Origin: Oegoconia quadripuncta
Taxonomy: Eukaryota > Arthropoda > Insecta > Lepidoptera > Autostichidae
Assembly: GCA_949316235.1 (NCBI GenBank)
Contig: OX438742.1
Location: 33,672,853 to 33,736,852 of the forward strand
DNA: 64,000 bases
Direction: 5' to 3'
Position numbers and translations under genes: made by a program. Of the stretch, positions 44,400 to 56,899 are shown piece by piece. The first letter of the stretch is position 1. Each line of letters starts with the position of its first letter. Under the pieces are notes generated by a model, which was not told the origin of the DNA, searched no databases, and saw nothing but the letters and a program-made list of their open reading frames with translations.

Positions 44400-44643
44400 C
44401 AAAAATTATAAAATTGTATTAGTTGTATACTTTTATATATATAAAAAAAAAGAAAAGAATCCTGTGGGTTTCTTGCGCCGCTTCTTTTCCCACAGATGAT
44501 TTCCCTTTCCGAAGCGGTGGTAGCTTGGACATAATGACTGACCGAAAAATGCTTAGCCCTATTTTTATTTCCAATAGATTTAAATTGACATTCAACAAAT
44601 GATATCATGTATCTTACGTTGAAATAAATGCTTAAACTTTGAA
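44400..44643 (+). mobile_element. 5'-truncated LINE 3' end inserted in SINE-B
   Basis: GTTAT is present on both sides (44395-44399 and 44644-44648), a 5-bp target duplication. The insert carries CCTGTGGGTTTCTTGCGCCG, CTTCTTTTCCCACAGATGAT, CCGAAGCGGTGGTAGC and ends GAAATAAATGCTTAAACTTT. This resembles a lepidopteran LINE 3' UTR; a relative lies at 19376. Removing it restores the SINE-B string GGTTGTTATGGATAAGATAG seen (in reverse) at 40965. Confidence 0.75.
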
Positions 44644-44648
44644 GTTAT

Positions 44649-44750
44649 GGATAAGATAGCTAGTCCCGAAACTCCGAGTGAGCACGATTCCACCTTCGGC
44701 CTCATCTTCATTAAACATCAGCTGTGATTGAGGTTAAGTGCATAAAAAAA
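44649..44750 (+). mobile_element. SINE-B copy, right part
   Basis: GGATAAGATAGCTAGTCCCG, CCGAGTGAGCACGATTCCAC, CTTCGGCCTCATCTTCATTA, AGCTGTGATTGAGGTTAAGT, then a short poly(A). It completes the copy that began at 44189. Confidence 0.87.
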
Positions 44751-44754
44751 GGCT

Positions 44755-45405
44755 TTAATTTGACAATTGACATTTAAAATAGTAAAATTTAACTACATCA
44801 ATGTACATGGTTAGTGTTACATTATTCTTTTTTTTATATATTAAAAAAAAAAGATGTGTCATCATCGACAGCCACACATGTCGCCACTGTTGGATAACCA
44901 CAGCTTCCTCCTTTAAATATATGTATAATTTCTAATAAACCCACAAATACCCGGGCGGTTATCTTAACATTGTACTCTTTGTGGCAAGTGCAGAGGTGAC
45001 GAGACGATACACCACGTAACCCGTCAAAAAGACAGAACGACAGTGATCAGTGGTGACGTGCGACATGACAGCCGGCAAGGGTTATTAATAACGTCAGCCA
45101 TGGCCTATCAGCATGATGGAGTTAATTAAAATCAAACAATTTGAATATTTCTCCCCCTGAACGCGTTAAAAGGGTCGCTTATCGCTTCCATTCGTTGATG
45201 AATGCCATTTAAATTAGATGAGTTTGACAAATTAGGTCAGAATTAGCTCATAGAATTCACTGAAATGTTTTATTAGGTGTTTAAGCTTCAAATTAATTAA
45301 TTATTGTTATTTAATAATTGCATACTTTTTTTTAATTAAAGCCCGTTAATTTATGCGTGATGAATAACTTAGGTAACACAATCCTGTGAATTCCGCTGTG
45401 AACGT
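44755..45405. other. Non-coding DNA with a SINE-D scrap
   Basis: ACATGTCGCCACTGTTGGAT with ACCACAGCTTCCTCCT at about 44878-44915 resembles the SINE-D 3' part in reverse. Otherwise nothing recognised. Confidence 0.4.
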
Positions 45406-45407
45406 GA

Positions 45408-45515
45408 CGTCTAGTTGGTGTAGTGGATAGTGATCCTCTCAGCGAAACCAACGGTTGCGGGTTCGAATCCCGCGACGGGTAAATGATTGTGTGATGAATA
45501 CGAACATTTATTATA
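45408..45515 (+). mobile_element. SINE-A copy, 3'-truncated
   Basis: TCTAGTTGGTGTAGTGGATA, GTGATCCTCTCAGCGAAACC, GGTTGCGGGTTCGAATCCCG, CGACGGGTAAATGATTGTGT, ACGAACATTTATTATATTAT. The A and B boxes are intact; the SINE body after ATTTATT is missing. Confidence 0.85.
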
Positions 45516-45599
45516 TTATATACCAGCCCTACCAGGTTTACTTCCCATAGCAAACCGCGTATTATGATAGTCATCTAACTGTCTAAATTATGAATTCTA

Positions 45600-45726
45600 T
45601 CGCTAATTTATCGCTATCTACTACAGATCAATGCTATACATATAAAGTTTCGTTAGAATCGGTTTATTCGTTTTGATAAATTTAGACTTGAAAGTTTGTG
45701 TGGGATACCCTGTGGGATACCCTCTT
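45600..45726 (-). mobile_element. Half copy of the AGAGGG-type MITE
   Basis: CATATAAAGTTTCGTTAGAA, TCGGTTTATTCGTTTTGATA, AATTTAGACTTGAAAGTTTG and GATACCCTCT correspond to the end of the MITE at 22197-22490. The terminus CCCTCT is followed by TATG, so TA but not TTAA is present. GTGGGATACCCTGTGGGATACC is a local tandem of 14 bp. Confidence 0.6.
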
Positions 45727-45729
45727 ATG

Positions 45730-48700
45730 CTTTAAAGTGCTGATTTGGTTAGAATCAAGTCATTGTACTTTAAAATAAGATACGCACTTGACCGGAAATT
45801 ATTACCCAATTGTTCCTTAGCACCAGACGGATAGGATGATGATAAATAAATAAAAAATAAGAAAGTTTATTGACTCAAACTTAGGCTAAGTTACAAGCAG
45901 CGATATAACGAATTAGGAGGTACCTTATTTACTAGAATAAATTAAATACTTGAATCTACCTATACCTACCATTATTACATTCAATAATCCAAAATACTAA
46001 TAAAACCATGTCACTGATGTGTCAAGATTCAAATGTCGAAAAACTTGTCAAAGGACGCCGAACGGAACAATTGTTCCGCCCGTCCATTTATCAGGAGCTA
46101 CGCTGAGGGTTGAAGATACTTAATCAAAGTATCACAATATGGCGAGTATAATATAAGTATGAATATTTATAAGAGAATTAGACGCGGCCGAAGCGCGACG
46201 ACAAGGAGGCTGATTTGAGACGGTGTAACCACCTTAATTGTTCCCGGGAGCTTACCTTTTTTGTACATGTTTTTGTTTGCATGGATTCTGCGTCTGTAGT
46301 GTTAATACATCAGAACCTATTACTTACGATGCTGGACTAAAGTAGATACATTTTACTTTTAAACTATTTACCCGAATTATTTTATGAATCCCCAATCACA
46401 ACTGCGAAAGTTTCTGTGTGTGCACGTATGTATTGTACGGCTCGAATCGTACGGAATCCTTGTACGGCTACAAGGATTTGGATGAAATTTGATGAGTAGA
46501 CAGATTAGGATATTAACAATAACTGGTTTGACATATTAACAACTTTTTTTTGCTGAACCGATCTTGATGAAATGTTCCATGCGAACTCGTGGGCAACAGC
46601 TACTTTCAAAATATTACTACATTAAGTACTATCCATTTATTCTCTAAGTGAAATATTTTTGGTAAACATTTATAGGTATGTCTAATTTAAAACGTAAACC
46701 AAACAATAGAAATATGAATTAGTGTTACAAGTGTCCAAAATCCTGGTTTAATAATATGACGTTGGTCATCCGATCCCGGGATCAATTCACTAATCCGTGG
46801 ACTAATAGCCGGGAGGGACACGCTGACTTCATTTACCCGGTCCTTACAACCCACAGGAATTTGGACTTTCAAACTTGGTAAAACAGTTTAAATTGTAAGA
46901 GCATGATAGGTGTTTACGAAAATAATTTTTAGGGTGCCAGAAAGCATTTCCCTTGAAATGTGAAAGCATTTCTGTGTAAGATTATGATATTAGGAAATGT
47001 ACTGCTATAAGCAGTAGTTATGGATGTATCTGACACATTATTTTTATACTTTGCTCGATTCATCACAAAATTTCCGAAAGCTTAGATGTTTCAACCCCGG
47101 AGTTTCTTATTTTTACCAAACTTTGAACTGTGTTTACAAATTACATGTTTACTAACGCTATGATAAATAATGATAAATGTACCTACACAAGTATTGAAGT
47201 AACTTTTCATTCAAAATTTCATTTTGACTTTGAATTACTAGAAAGAGGAATTCCCGAAACCTCGAGCAAATAAATTACTCCCGCCCTACTAATTGTAGCT
47301 TTTAAACATTTTTTTGCAAAGAAACAAAGGAATTTATGCAAAACACTCGGCGCGGACAAATTAAAAGTACGAAAGAAAAAAGTATAAATTAATGCACCCA
47401 ATAAGCGTCTGTTTTAATTATGTCGAGAATAGTTGTCTTAGGGTGGATACGACTCGCCCAAATCGCTTATTTGTATTTCATTGGGTATATGTAGGTATTG
47501 GGTATAACTTTTATCATTTCATCATGGCACTGGCAAACATTAATCATTTTTATTTCAACTTTGCAAATTGGTGAAAGTATTTCAAATAACGCAAAATCAT
47601 ATACTTATCAATTATGAAATGAATTATCCACATTATTATTTACTTCTAAAATTAAAGTAAAGCGCCAAGGGACAAACGACATTGTAATCAGAACGATTCA
47701 TCTTTTTTTTTAATTGTTACATATTGGTTTTACTAATTGAATTACTACAAAATGTGCTTATTTAAATGTATTAAGTACCCACATACAACAACTTTGAAAG
47801 TATGAAGTAATAGCATTTTGTACCATAAGAGGCGGTCGCATTCGTACAAAGGGAACAACAAATCGTTCGATACAGATAAGCTATCTATTCACTCATTATC
47901 TACTTTGAGATAATGCAATTGGCAATGGTATATCTTAGATTCGCTAAGTTATGGCTGGCAATTTAAAACAAAATTTACTTGTATGTACCTGTAATATACC
48001 TAGAGGTATTATTCCCTATGTTAAAACTTGGTAACACTTCGTCAAAGCCATACTTCTTGCTAAAACAAAACTAAGTATGTGGATCAGTTACGGTACAGTA
48101 TAACGCGGCGCATCAAATACTATGCATTTTAAAAAGTGTTCCTCTAAGAAATGAAAGTGAAAAACATATTGTCCGTCACAAAGAAAAAATCTCATTCGTA
48201 TGCTAACACCTATAGAATAGGGGGACCGAGGTATTTTTCAACCTTTTCACTGGCATTTTGATTTTAAAAGGTACGGGATTTTGTGGGGAAGGCGCTCCGA
48301 AATTTTAACGATTATGTTGGTTATATATATATAAGACTGTATGTACATACTGTGTATTTAACACAAAACGTAATTATCAAAGATAACGTGTCAAATAACT
48401 GTGTGTACTTCATTATATTTGATGCTTCTATTGCCATTATATTTCACCATTATCTTTTACATTAAGATTTATAAGAAAACAGAATGTAACATTAACTAGC
48501 ATCGACGATAAATCTCATAACACAATAGTATCGAGTAATTACGACTTACCTAGTAAGGGACAATAATCGGAACTGCGCGATCGGATCGATTCGAAACATC
48601 TCGATGCTTCGATGCCTTATTCGATGGTACTGTTTTATTGTTATTGTTTTAATCAATGTATTTGCATACGGTAGTTAGTTATGGGCCGAGCGAATTTGTT

Positions 48701-49030
48701 ACTGGGGGCCTTTAGAAGAGTTATGGCGCCGATATTCAAATTATGTTTATTATAGTTTTTTTACATGTCTATTTTGAGCTTACTCGCTACAAGGACTCCA
48801 CGTGGGACATTGCATTATTGCATACGTCGATGATTTGAGACACATTCCCGAAACTGTTTACCAGCACTGGATATACTGATTCCTATCTTGAGAAGTGGCC
48901 CGACACATACTTGGCGGGATTATTCTTTTATTGGATTGATTCTCTCTAATACCTACTTACTACTAATAAACACTTGTTTTCAATTTGTTTTTTGGCGAAA
49001 ATAGACTACAGTACCTAACTAATTAATGTT
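45730..49030. other. Non-coding DNA
   Basis: No gene recognised. Small inverted repeat ATCCTTGTACGGCTACAAGGAT at about 46457-46478, within a tract where GTACGG occurs three times. Open frames at 46687-48465 show no motif. Confidence 0.45.
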
Positions 49031-49033
49031 TTG

Positions 49034-49196
49034 TTTTTTTATGCACGACGACAGGTTAGCGCTTTACTTCAATCACCCTTGATATCAAGTGAAAATAAAA
49101 CGAAAAATGGAAGCGCGATCATCCGAAACCCTCAACTTATTTGTGAGACGGGCTATCTTATCTCAAACAGCCGGAACACAATAATGCTGTCAACAC
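49034..49196 (-). mobile_element. SINE-B 3' half
   Basis: Poly(T), ATGCACGACGACAGGTTAGC, TCAAGTGAAAATAAAACG, TGGAAGCGCGATCATCCGAA, GACGGGCTATCTTATCTCAA, CCGGAACACAATAATGCTGT. The tRNA-like head is missing: the copy is cut where unrelated sequence (AGAGGTTGAGG) begins. Confidence 0.75.
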
Positions 49197-49332
49197 GATA
49201 GAGGTTGAGGTTTATTCCGTTTAATAACTTGCAAAGTACTACACTGATAATAATGAAGATTTCACTTTTCTTTAACATGGAATGCCCCCAATTAGGTACA
49301 ATATAAGAAGACATTAACAATCTATAAAAGTT

Positions 49333-49441
49333 CACTGCTGGACATAAGCCTCTCTCACGGAGCGATTTTCATAACTTTCCATGGGAGGGTTTGCCCTAGA
49401 GGGTTTGGGAGCTCCACACCAATGACGCTGCTCCCCATCAT
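49333..49441 (-). mobile_element. Likely RTE-type LINE 3' tail
   Basis: TTCACTGCTGGACATAAGCC, TCTCTCACGGAGCG, then GGAGCTCCACACCAATGACG and CTGCTCC read in reverse as the lepidopteran 'ggcttatgtccagcagtg' ending. Diagnosed from that short signature only. Confidence 0.45.
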
Positions 49442-50604
49442 TGGTGTAATACCTATATACTGTTATGCTCGCCAAACATAAAGATATATATAAAGGTTTT
49501 CTTTTCTCCCAAGTAAATAATTATTCAAGAAAACTCAAAGGAAATGTAAAAACCATATAAGTGCTCGTAAAATCATTTTGTTGCCTAAAATAGTATAATT
49601 ATTCTCTATAAACTCTAACATCCTTTAAATAATGTTTTTAATTTTATTTTATATTGCAAAAACCAACTACCGCAGTACACAAATTATAATTATAACAGAA
49701 AACCAATTATATTTAGGTCCTCACAGCATAGTAATGTAATTTTGAGATGTGCATATTGTGTGTCTACCTTCGCCTAATTTAATATGTCATTTCGGCTACA
49801 CCCAATTAATAGAAGAAATCCCTCAATGGAATAAGTTCGTCTTTTTATCTACTTGTGTATTTATGTTGTTATGTATTTTCATTCTTTTCATGTTGTATAA
49901 TAAAGTGTGTTCAAACAAACCATATAATAAAGACAAGTATTCTGGGACCCACCAGTCATTATTCTGTGCGAAAACCTTTATTATTAAATTAAAAAATCAA
50001 CAATTAAAGCATTTTACATAAAGGAGGTATAGTCATGAACATTAATATAAGATTAATTTCAGATAGTTAAATGTTCTTAGAACTCTTAATAATAAATTTA
50101 AATTTTGTAAAATGGTTTCACGATAGAGTTCAAGTTCAGAAACTGGTATAGTAAGTGTCAGACAACATATTTTAGTAAACTGCATAATATTTATGTCTTG
50201 TATTCATGCTAAAATATAATGGTACTTTTGCATCACATTGAAAACCAAAATATATGATATTTTATCGAACCATATCTCTCACGCTTAACCTTCAATGTGT
50301 CCTATATTAAAGTTCCTGGCAGTACCACACAGTATATCTAATTTGTCCCGGCTTAGGACGGAGTGGCGCTTTTTCATTATTTTCGTCCAGTGTCTTAAGC
50401 CAGGGTTTAGTGGACACGCGAACAGAATACTAAGCGAAGTACTTGTTTTGGGAAATTAGGTTTCATTTTTTAAACTTGAAAATGCAATTTTGTCATATGC
50501 AATCACGTGGAATTTACCCGTAGGTACCTACTTTTAAAGAATTTGCCGTTCGATGATTACGATACAATTATGAAAGGCTACGATGATTTACGTATTTACA
50601 CCAA

Positions 50605-50651
50605 ATTTAATAATATCTTTAATAAATTTATTATTAAAGATATTATTAAAT
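50605..50651. repeat. Perfect AT-rich hairpin, 21-bp arms
   Basis: TTTAATAATATCTTTAATAA (50606-50625) and TTATTAAAGATATTATTAAA (50631-50650) are exact reverse complements around a 5-nt loop, plus one further A-T pair outside. Confidence 0.8.
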
Positions 50652-51797
50652 GTTATAAAATAAAAAATGTTCCAAGCGGTTCAGGCAGAAATATTAACTA
50701 ATCTGGAGATGGAGCAAGTAGAGCAGGTTTTAAGCCCGTCGATTTTAATTGCATTATTAGGTAACTCGTTGGTACCTAATTCGATTAATTAAATAGTGAG
50801 CGAGACCCCTCACTTCTCACTAGAGGGTTTTTAAGTCTCTTTTTCAATGATTTGATTTCTTATTGGTTTCTTATATCTGTATAACAATTAGCACCCAAAA
50901 CATGCTTTAGGTGTACAAGGGGGTTTTGGTCTATATTATTTTGAACTTATACTCTCCTCTTCTACTTCCTGCATATATTACAGATCAAATAGATATCGAA
51001 TGGCCAACAGCAACATGCATCTAATTCATTTTATTATTGTATATGATTACATAAAACAATGGTTCATAAAATATCTCTATACCTTTCATAGCATCGTCAA
51101 TAATATTTTCAAGGATATCTACTTATCTACCAACCGAATAAGATGCTTATTCCATAACCCGAATCGAATAACCGACGTCAAATTACACGCTGCGATGGCG
51201 TAATTGTGATTGGATATTGTCTCTTTTTCCCTTTTCAATATTTAGCTGCTTTTTTCACTCTTGAACCTTTATTTCGTCCGTGAGAACACCCGTTCGGAAA
51301 TTACCATTTTTAGAGATTGGATTATCGGATACCTGGGATTTTGATTTTTAAGCCCGGCGAGCGAAATCGATTCGGTGATGATCTCGAATGTAGATTGGTT
51401 TAGGATAAACATGTTTTGGGCGGTGTCAAACATAGGTTTGGGCACACTTGCTGTTTTTATTAGACTATTTGAATAATTCGTATAAATTACTTACCGACTA
51501 TTGACGGATGCAGCATTGCCCACGCCGTCTACCGATGGTTTTCTGCAACAATAGAAGATCCCGCTGTAATGATTGGAGCTAGATTTTACAATATTTTAAT
51601 ACGAAAATTTAGTTACAAATTACCTCCTTAGTCTTTTTTTTGTATATAAGCTATAATCGATCCGATCAAAAACATTTTCGATTACCCATACAAACTAAAG
51701 TATTGTGAAAGCCACCTTCAATATGGAAGTCCAACAATTTTCGGCCGAATTCGGCTATAGTTCCTAGTGGAAAGTTGTTCGTATTCAGGAGTGGGGT

Positions 51798-51847
51798 CAC
51801 CACTAAACTGGAATTACATGATTTCATATAATTCCAGTTTAGTGGTG
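51798..51847. repeat. Perfect hairpin, 19-bp arms
   Basis: CACCACTAAACTGGAATTA (51798-51816) and TAATTCCAGTTTAGTGGTG (51829-51847) are exact reverse complements with a 12-nt loop. Mixed composition, so chance is unlikely. Compatible with a foldback element or recent template switch. Confidence 0.85.
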
Positions 51848-52697
51848 CCAAATATAGCTAATTCTTCACATTAGTTTGTAGGTAAAGGTATTTGAAAGTA
51901 CTTACATCCAATATGGATTCGGTAGCCCCGGCGGATGAGGTCCATATTGACTAGGGCTCAAATGGTACGGACTACAAAAATTCACCATCGGTACTGCATA
52001 CATCTTTATGCTATTATTGCAGTTTCATCATTTTACTCTTCTATAAACAACTGGAGAATACCTAAGTAACCAAAAAAAAGTAAATTACAATTTTATAATT
52101 GCGTTCTTTCGGTGTTTTAAAAACAATAACAAAGTTGATAACCAGTGCAATCAGATCTTGGCTTACAAAAACCAGACATTCCAAATCCAAAATCTACCGC
52201 GACCGTCACTAAATACCGACTAGTTGACAGAAAAAGCCGCTGTAGCTCGATCGCGACCGAATCGAATCGAACAATAGTTCTACTTAGCGGCTCACAGATG
52301 TCGTTAGCGCCCGCTGCGCTTGTGCCGCGCGACATGCAGAGATTCGAAATTAGAACATACGTATTGGAGAATTGCCGGTGATGTTTGTTGTATACATGTA
52401 AGTTATATCTGGCTGAGCCCTTACAAAATTACTAGTTTAATTTATATTTTGAAATTGGTTTTGTATTGCTTTCACATCATTCGTTATACGAGTAGCTGTG
52501 CAAACAATTTCTTTGACTGGCCTCTGGAGAGCGAAACCCACGGAGCATTGAACTATGTGGATGTGAAATATTATAATGTAACGTTATACGAAAAGAATAT
52601 GTAGGTAGGTTTACTGTTTGTGTTTGATAATCTATTTAGTTATTAAGCAATGTGAAAATTTTGGTATGCACAGAAAAAACTTAACGCATATCGATAA

Positions 52698-52868
52698 TAG
52701 ATTGGTGCAGTGGATAGTGACCCTGGCTGCAAAACTTACGGTTGCGGGTTGTAATTCCGCTAGGGGCAAATGTTTGTGTTTTGAAGACGAACATGAGAAC
52801 GTTTATATAAATACTTATACTTATGTATGTTGGTTATCCAACTTCTTTACTTAGCTTGAGATTAGGTA
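52698..52868 (+). mobile_element. SINE-A copy, decayed
   Basis: GATTGGTGCAGTGGATAGTG, ACCCTGGCTGCAAAACTTAC, GGTTGCGGGTTGTAATTCCG (B box damaged), CTAGGGGCAAATGTTTGTGT, then GTTTATATAAATACTTATAC and GGTTATCC..CTTAGCTTGAGATTAG. Confidence 0.75.
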
Positions 52869-52871
52869 TGT

Positions 52872-52990
52872 GATTTTTTTTTTTTTTATATGAGAGGGCG
52901 GCAAACGAGCATGCGGGTCACCTGATGGAAAGCAATCACCGCCGCCCATGGACACCCCGCAACACCAAAAGTGTTTGTAATGTGTATGTA
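52872..52990 (-). mobile_element. Repeat G: LINE-like 3' end with poly(A)
   Basis: A run of 15 T, then ATATGAGAGGGCGGCAAACG, AGCATGCGGGTCACCTGATG, GAAAGCAATCACCGCCGCCC and ATGGACACCCCGCAACACC. On the minus strand this is the familiar moth string 'gtgtccatgggcggcggt...atcaggtgacccg...cgtttgcc' followed by poly(A), i.e. a 5'-truncated retroelement. Class from memory. Confidence 0.6.
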
Positions 52991-52994
52991 ATGT

Positions 52995-53915
52995 AAGTGA
53001 ATGGAGTAAGAGTCCGAAATATTTGTGTTTCTTTATTTATATTTTGATAAAGTCAGTAAGAGCTTTCTTATAGACTTTCTCTCTTGAACTCACAAACCTA
53101 TTAATATTACAGAAGTTAACACACGAAAATTAATGCTCTTTCATAGGCGACCGATTACCCACGAACATGCAGTTTACGTAAACTCATGGTAGGAGCAGAT
53201 CCAATGTTAATGATTTTTTATTTAGGTTACTATTTATATATTCCAACTACAAAATTGTACACCTTTCATAAAGTTCAGCTTACATTTGGTATCTGGTATA
53301 TTACTACTGGTATCTACCTACTAGTTTTTGATACTTGGTTGGTACTTAGTCCAATAAAAGATTATTAAGTGGTTATTTACTAAATCGTTATCTACAATGA
53401 ACGCAGAAATGGATGACTCATGCATGATATTGTTGTCTACTTCAACTGCAAAAAAATCAATGCAAGACGAAACATCATAGCTATACATTTTTTAAATTAA
53501 GTATATATAAGTAGCTCTGGTATCTATCAAGGTTTTAGACAAACCGATCTTTCACAGATGAAATGTAATTAAGTATGTTAATTAATTAAGTGTGTTAATG
53601 CGTGCAAATTTTCAAATAAATATTTTATGTTATCGTTACGTTTAAACATGAAATCAATTACAATGTTACATTTAAATACATATTAAAATAATCGAACATC
53701 CGAAAAATATTTCTTTTCCTTACGATTATCATATCGCTATCAAACAATAACTGTATCAGTAATTCTGAAATAAAAATTAAAGTATGTTTTTAGGTTTAGG
53801 TACCCTTAGTTTAGTCTTAATGCTATAAAATAATTTTGATTTCTTTCCTACCTATACCCCTTCAAATCTATCAGTAGGTAACTTTTAAAATATATATAAA
53901 TATATAAGTCTTAAA
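52995..53915. other. AT-rich non-coding DNA
   Basis: No feature recognised. Confidence 0.5.
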
Positions 53916-53920
53916 CCCCC

Positions 53921-54085
53921 ATTTCAGAAGCAGATCTCTCACTGGGAAGCTACAGACCACGTAATCCACCGATGACCCAGTGGAGATGGATGAGTTTGTG
54001 TCAGACCACTAGCTTCCTAAAATCGCTAAACCTCCAACTTTGCTTAATGCCCTCAATTGAAAACAAACAGGACCCAATGTTTAAT
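53921..54085 (-). mobile_element. SINE-D copy, decayed
   Basis: CTCTCACTGGGAAGC, GACCACGTAATCCACCGATG, GTGTCAGACCACTAGCTTCC, TTTGCTTAATGCCCTCAATT and GAAAACAAACAGGACCCAA parallel, in reverse, the SINE-D copy at 63250-63425. Confidence 0.6.
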
Positions 54086-54089
54086 GTTC

Positions 54090-56005
54090 CATCCAATACT
54101 TGGAAAATAAATGCTTCTAGTATTTACAGCACATCGCACTCGCGGCGCACTCGCTCTTGAGAAACAAGCTATTGCGAAATTATTTAAGTATTGTAAGATA
54201 TATGCCTACATCGTCATTTTATCTAACAATCAATACGTGTTATACGTACCTACAGTAGCCTACAGGTCAAGAGTAAAGATACTATGAGCAATTTGATCTA
54301 AAACTGTAGCCCCGAGTTATAAGAATTATTAAAAAGTGCGAGAATATTCGCACTTACAAGGAATACGTATGTTAATATTTCTTAATCTATAATGATTGGT
54401 CCACCCAAAAACTATCAAAACATCCGACGCCGTCTACAATTGTCCGTGATACACCGATCACAAATCGATCTATCCGTCGGCAATCATACCGATTTACTTT
54501 CGTCCGATTCGATTCTGGTTTACCATCTGATTGTTGTTGTCGAACTCGCGGCGAGATCAAACCCCACCCACAGAGACGTTAGTCATGGAAAATGCTACCG
54601 TGAAGTTTCGTTAAACCCACTTTAATTACGTTTTTTTAAAACACAATGTAATTAAATGTTAAGCGGTGTTCAGAATCAATACATTAAGTAGACACTAATG
54701 AATCAAAAATAAAACAAAGTTAATCTAAGCATTGCAAATATTTTCTCCAAAAGAGGCTGACATTTCGTATATCAAACCTTTAAAAAGAACTCCAAACCCG
54801 CATTGTTTTCGGACTTGAGAAACAAGTTTTGCTATAATGACTTAGTCATCAGTTAAACTTTTTATCAATCAATGCACATTACCAAGCATAAAGCCTCGGA
54901 AATTATTTACGCAATCAACACATCAGTACGAAATGTCTTCATGTAAAGTTGAGAGGCATCCGAATAAAAACGTTGAGAACTCCCACCGTGCGAGTTTCCG
55001 AGAAAACTCTTCAAAACTTCAAATTCCACAATTAATCGAATAAGGAGAGCGACTGATCAATCTGGACGTTGCGAATAAGCAATCGATCACTAATTTTTTG
55101 TGCCACATCTTATACAAAAATTCAGCAAAACCATAAAAATACTTGAGATACCGAGGAAAGTTTTTAAACAAAATTCAACTGTATTATCCTATCGTAAAAA
55201 CATAAGCCAATTAAATTAAGTACCTCGAAAGTCGAACACTATTCATGAAGTTACGAAATCGAATTAAACCTTGAAACTTTGTGAATGTATCGCGTAGGCC
55301 TGCGCTCGAGGCGGCGCGCCATGTGCTAGTGCGGTGACATTGCACGCCCTCCGGAAAATTCGCAACTTCCCCTTGCACCGCTGTATTTAGAAACTCACAC
55401 ACATATGACATGTAAGTGTGTGAGTAAAGGTCTCTAATCGAATAACAATCTATAATAGAGGGTTTCCTTAATGATTCATTAATTTCTTGTTGTTGAATGT
55501 TCAATGTTTTTAACTTTCACGCTGTGGTTTCAAAATATCTATCAATTGCCCATAGCTTGTTATACGAGTAGACAGTTGCTATTTTCTCATAAATATTTTT
55601 TAAAGGACCGACATGACTCATTACCCCTTGGTTCTTGTATTTTTTTTTACAATGGAAACCGATTTAGTTTTTATACACGAATGAAACCAATAATTTCCGG
55701 TAAAAGTTCACATACTCCACGAGGGAAAACATTCCCCTCACAAACAGCGAATATATTCCCAATATAGGAGTAATATGACAGAACACTGGCAACATCGCGT
55801 GAATAATAAATAAAATGTTTTGGGGACACGCGCTTCGTGTACTGTCAATTATTTATAGGCAAATTATGTAAGTAACATTGTTCGAGAAGAAAAAATAACT
55901 TACTTTGGTTTCAAATAGGATAATATTATAACATTTGTAATGCGAAATATATTAGTTAAAAACACCGTCTTATTATATCCATCAAATAAAAACTCATTTA
56001 TTAAA
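54090..56005. other. Non-coding DNA with a CpG-rich patch
   Basis: A patch at 55285-55385 (ATCGCGTAGGCCTGCGCTCG, AGGCGGCGCGCCATGTGC) is overlapped by a 97-codon minus-strand frame that has no known domain. CTCACACAC and GTGTGTGAG at about 55394-55424 form a 9-bp inverted repeat next to it. No gene claimed. Confidence 0.4.
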
Positions 56006-56008
56006 TAA

Positions 56009-56226
56009 CTAGTTATCCGCCCGCGGCTTCGTCTGCATGAAATAGCTTTATCGCGGATATGATTAATTTCTTTAACCCGCGGGAACTAGTCACTTTATCG
56101 GGATAAAAAGTATCCTATGTGTTAATCCAGGGTATATTCTACTTACATACCAAAGTTCATCCAAATCCGTTCGTCTGTTTTGTTGTGATTGAGCAACAAA
56201 TTTTCGCATTTATAATATTAGTTAGA
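56009..56226 (-). mobile_element. Mini-Helitron, both ends present
   Basis: On the minus strand it starts TCTAACTAATATTATAAATG after an A and ends GCGGGCGGATAACTAG before T. The interior TTGCTCAATCACAACAAAAC, AGAATATACCCTGGATTAAC, ACTAGTTCCCGCGGGTTAAA is the clearest reference for the family here. Confidence 0.8.
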
Positions 56227-56229
56227 TAA

Positions 56230-56895
56230 GATAGTGTAAGAAAATGATAATTTGAAATAAAACTACGACTAGTTCTTTATGATAAAAATACTACTTTATC
56301 ACCTAGAGATTCTCATTGAGGACAAGGAGAAACTACTAAAGGTCTAAGTACCTAAATACTCATGACATAACATATGTATAGTAAACAAGGCTGTAAAAAC
56401 GTCATGAGATTTTATTACTAATATAAATAAAATTATTGTAATACTTCACAAGTTGTAAATTATAAATAATTATAACTTATAATTAATTTATAATTTGATA
56501 TCAACTCTATATATTTTCATTGAGAGTATACTTATAATGCTAATCACCTACTTAACCGGATCGTATGCAAATTGATATCGATATAGGGGCAATGAAATTA
56601 TGATTTTTTGCGGTTAAGTAATACATTATCTGAACAAATATCTTCGCTGCCGTCGGGCAGTGGTGATGACTATCGAGTGTCTGGGCTGCACGCTCCTTCG
56701 GCGTAAGGTGGACATTAGACATTGTTGTTCACCATAAGATTGATTTTCACTTGCACGTCTGAAAAAGACACAGCGGCAACGATATGTTTTTTTTGATTTT
56801 ACTACAATGTGATAAAGACACTAATTCCTTCCTATTACTGTTAAGAGAACATTGAGTCAATCAATTCTTCATGGATCTATTGCCAATCTCAATAC
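56230..56895. other. Non-coding DNA
   Basis: No gene recognised; a GC-richer segment lies at 56640-56710 (CTGCCGTCGGGCAGTGGTG). Confidence 0.45.
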
Positions 56896-56899
56896 AAGT

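Larger units (their letters stand above)
49445..52690. other. AT-rich non-coding DNA with two perfect hairpins
   Basis: Hairpins at 50605-50651 and 51798-51847 are listed separately. The open frames at 49749-50021 and 50507-50701 are low-complexity AT-rich frames. A CpG-richer patch at 52235-52335 (GCTCGATCGCGACCGAATCG, GCGCCCGCTGCGCTTGTGCC) is open on both strands but has no recognised domain. Confidence 0.45.

Noticed and set aside
52117..52381. Opposed frames over the patch at 52235-52335
   Set aside because: Both strands are open because of composition; neither peptide is recognisable.
55211..55504. 97-codon minus-strand frame over a CpG-rich patch as an exon
   Set aside because: No domain, no clear splice sites in phase, and the high GC alone can keep a frame open.
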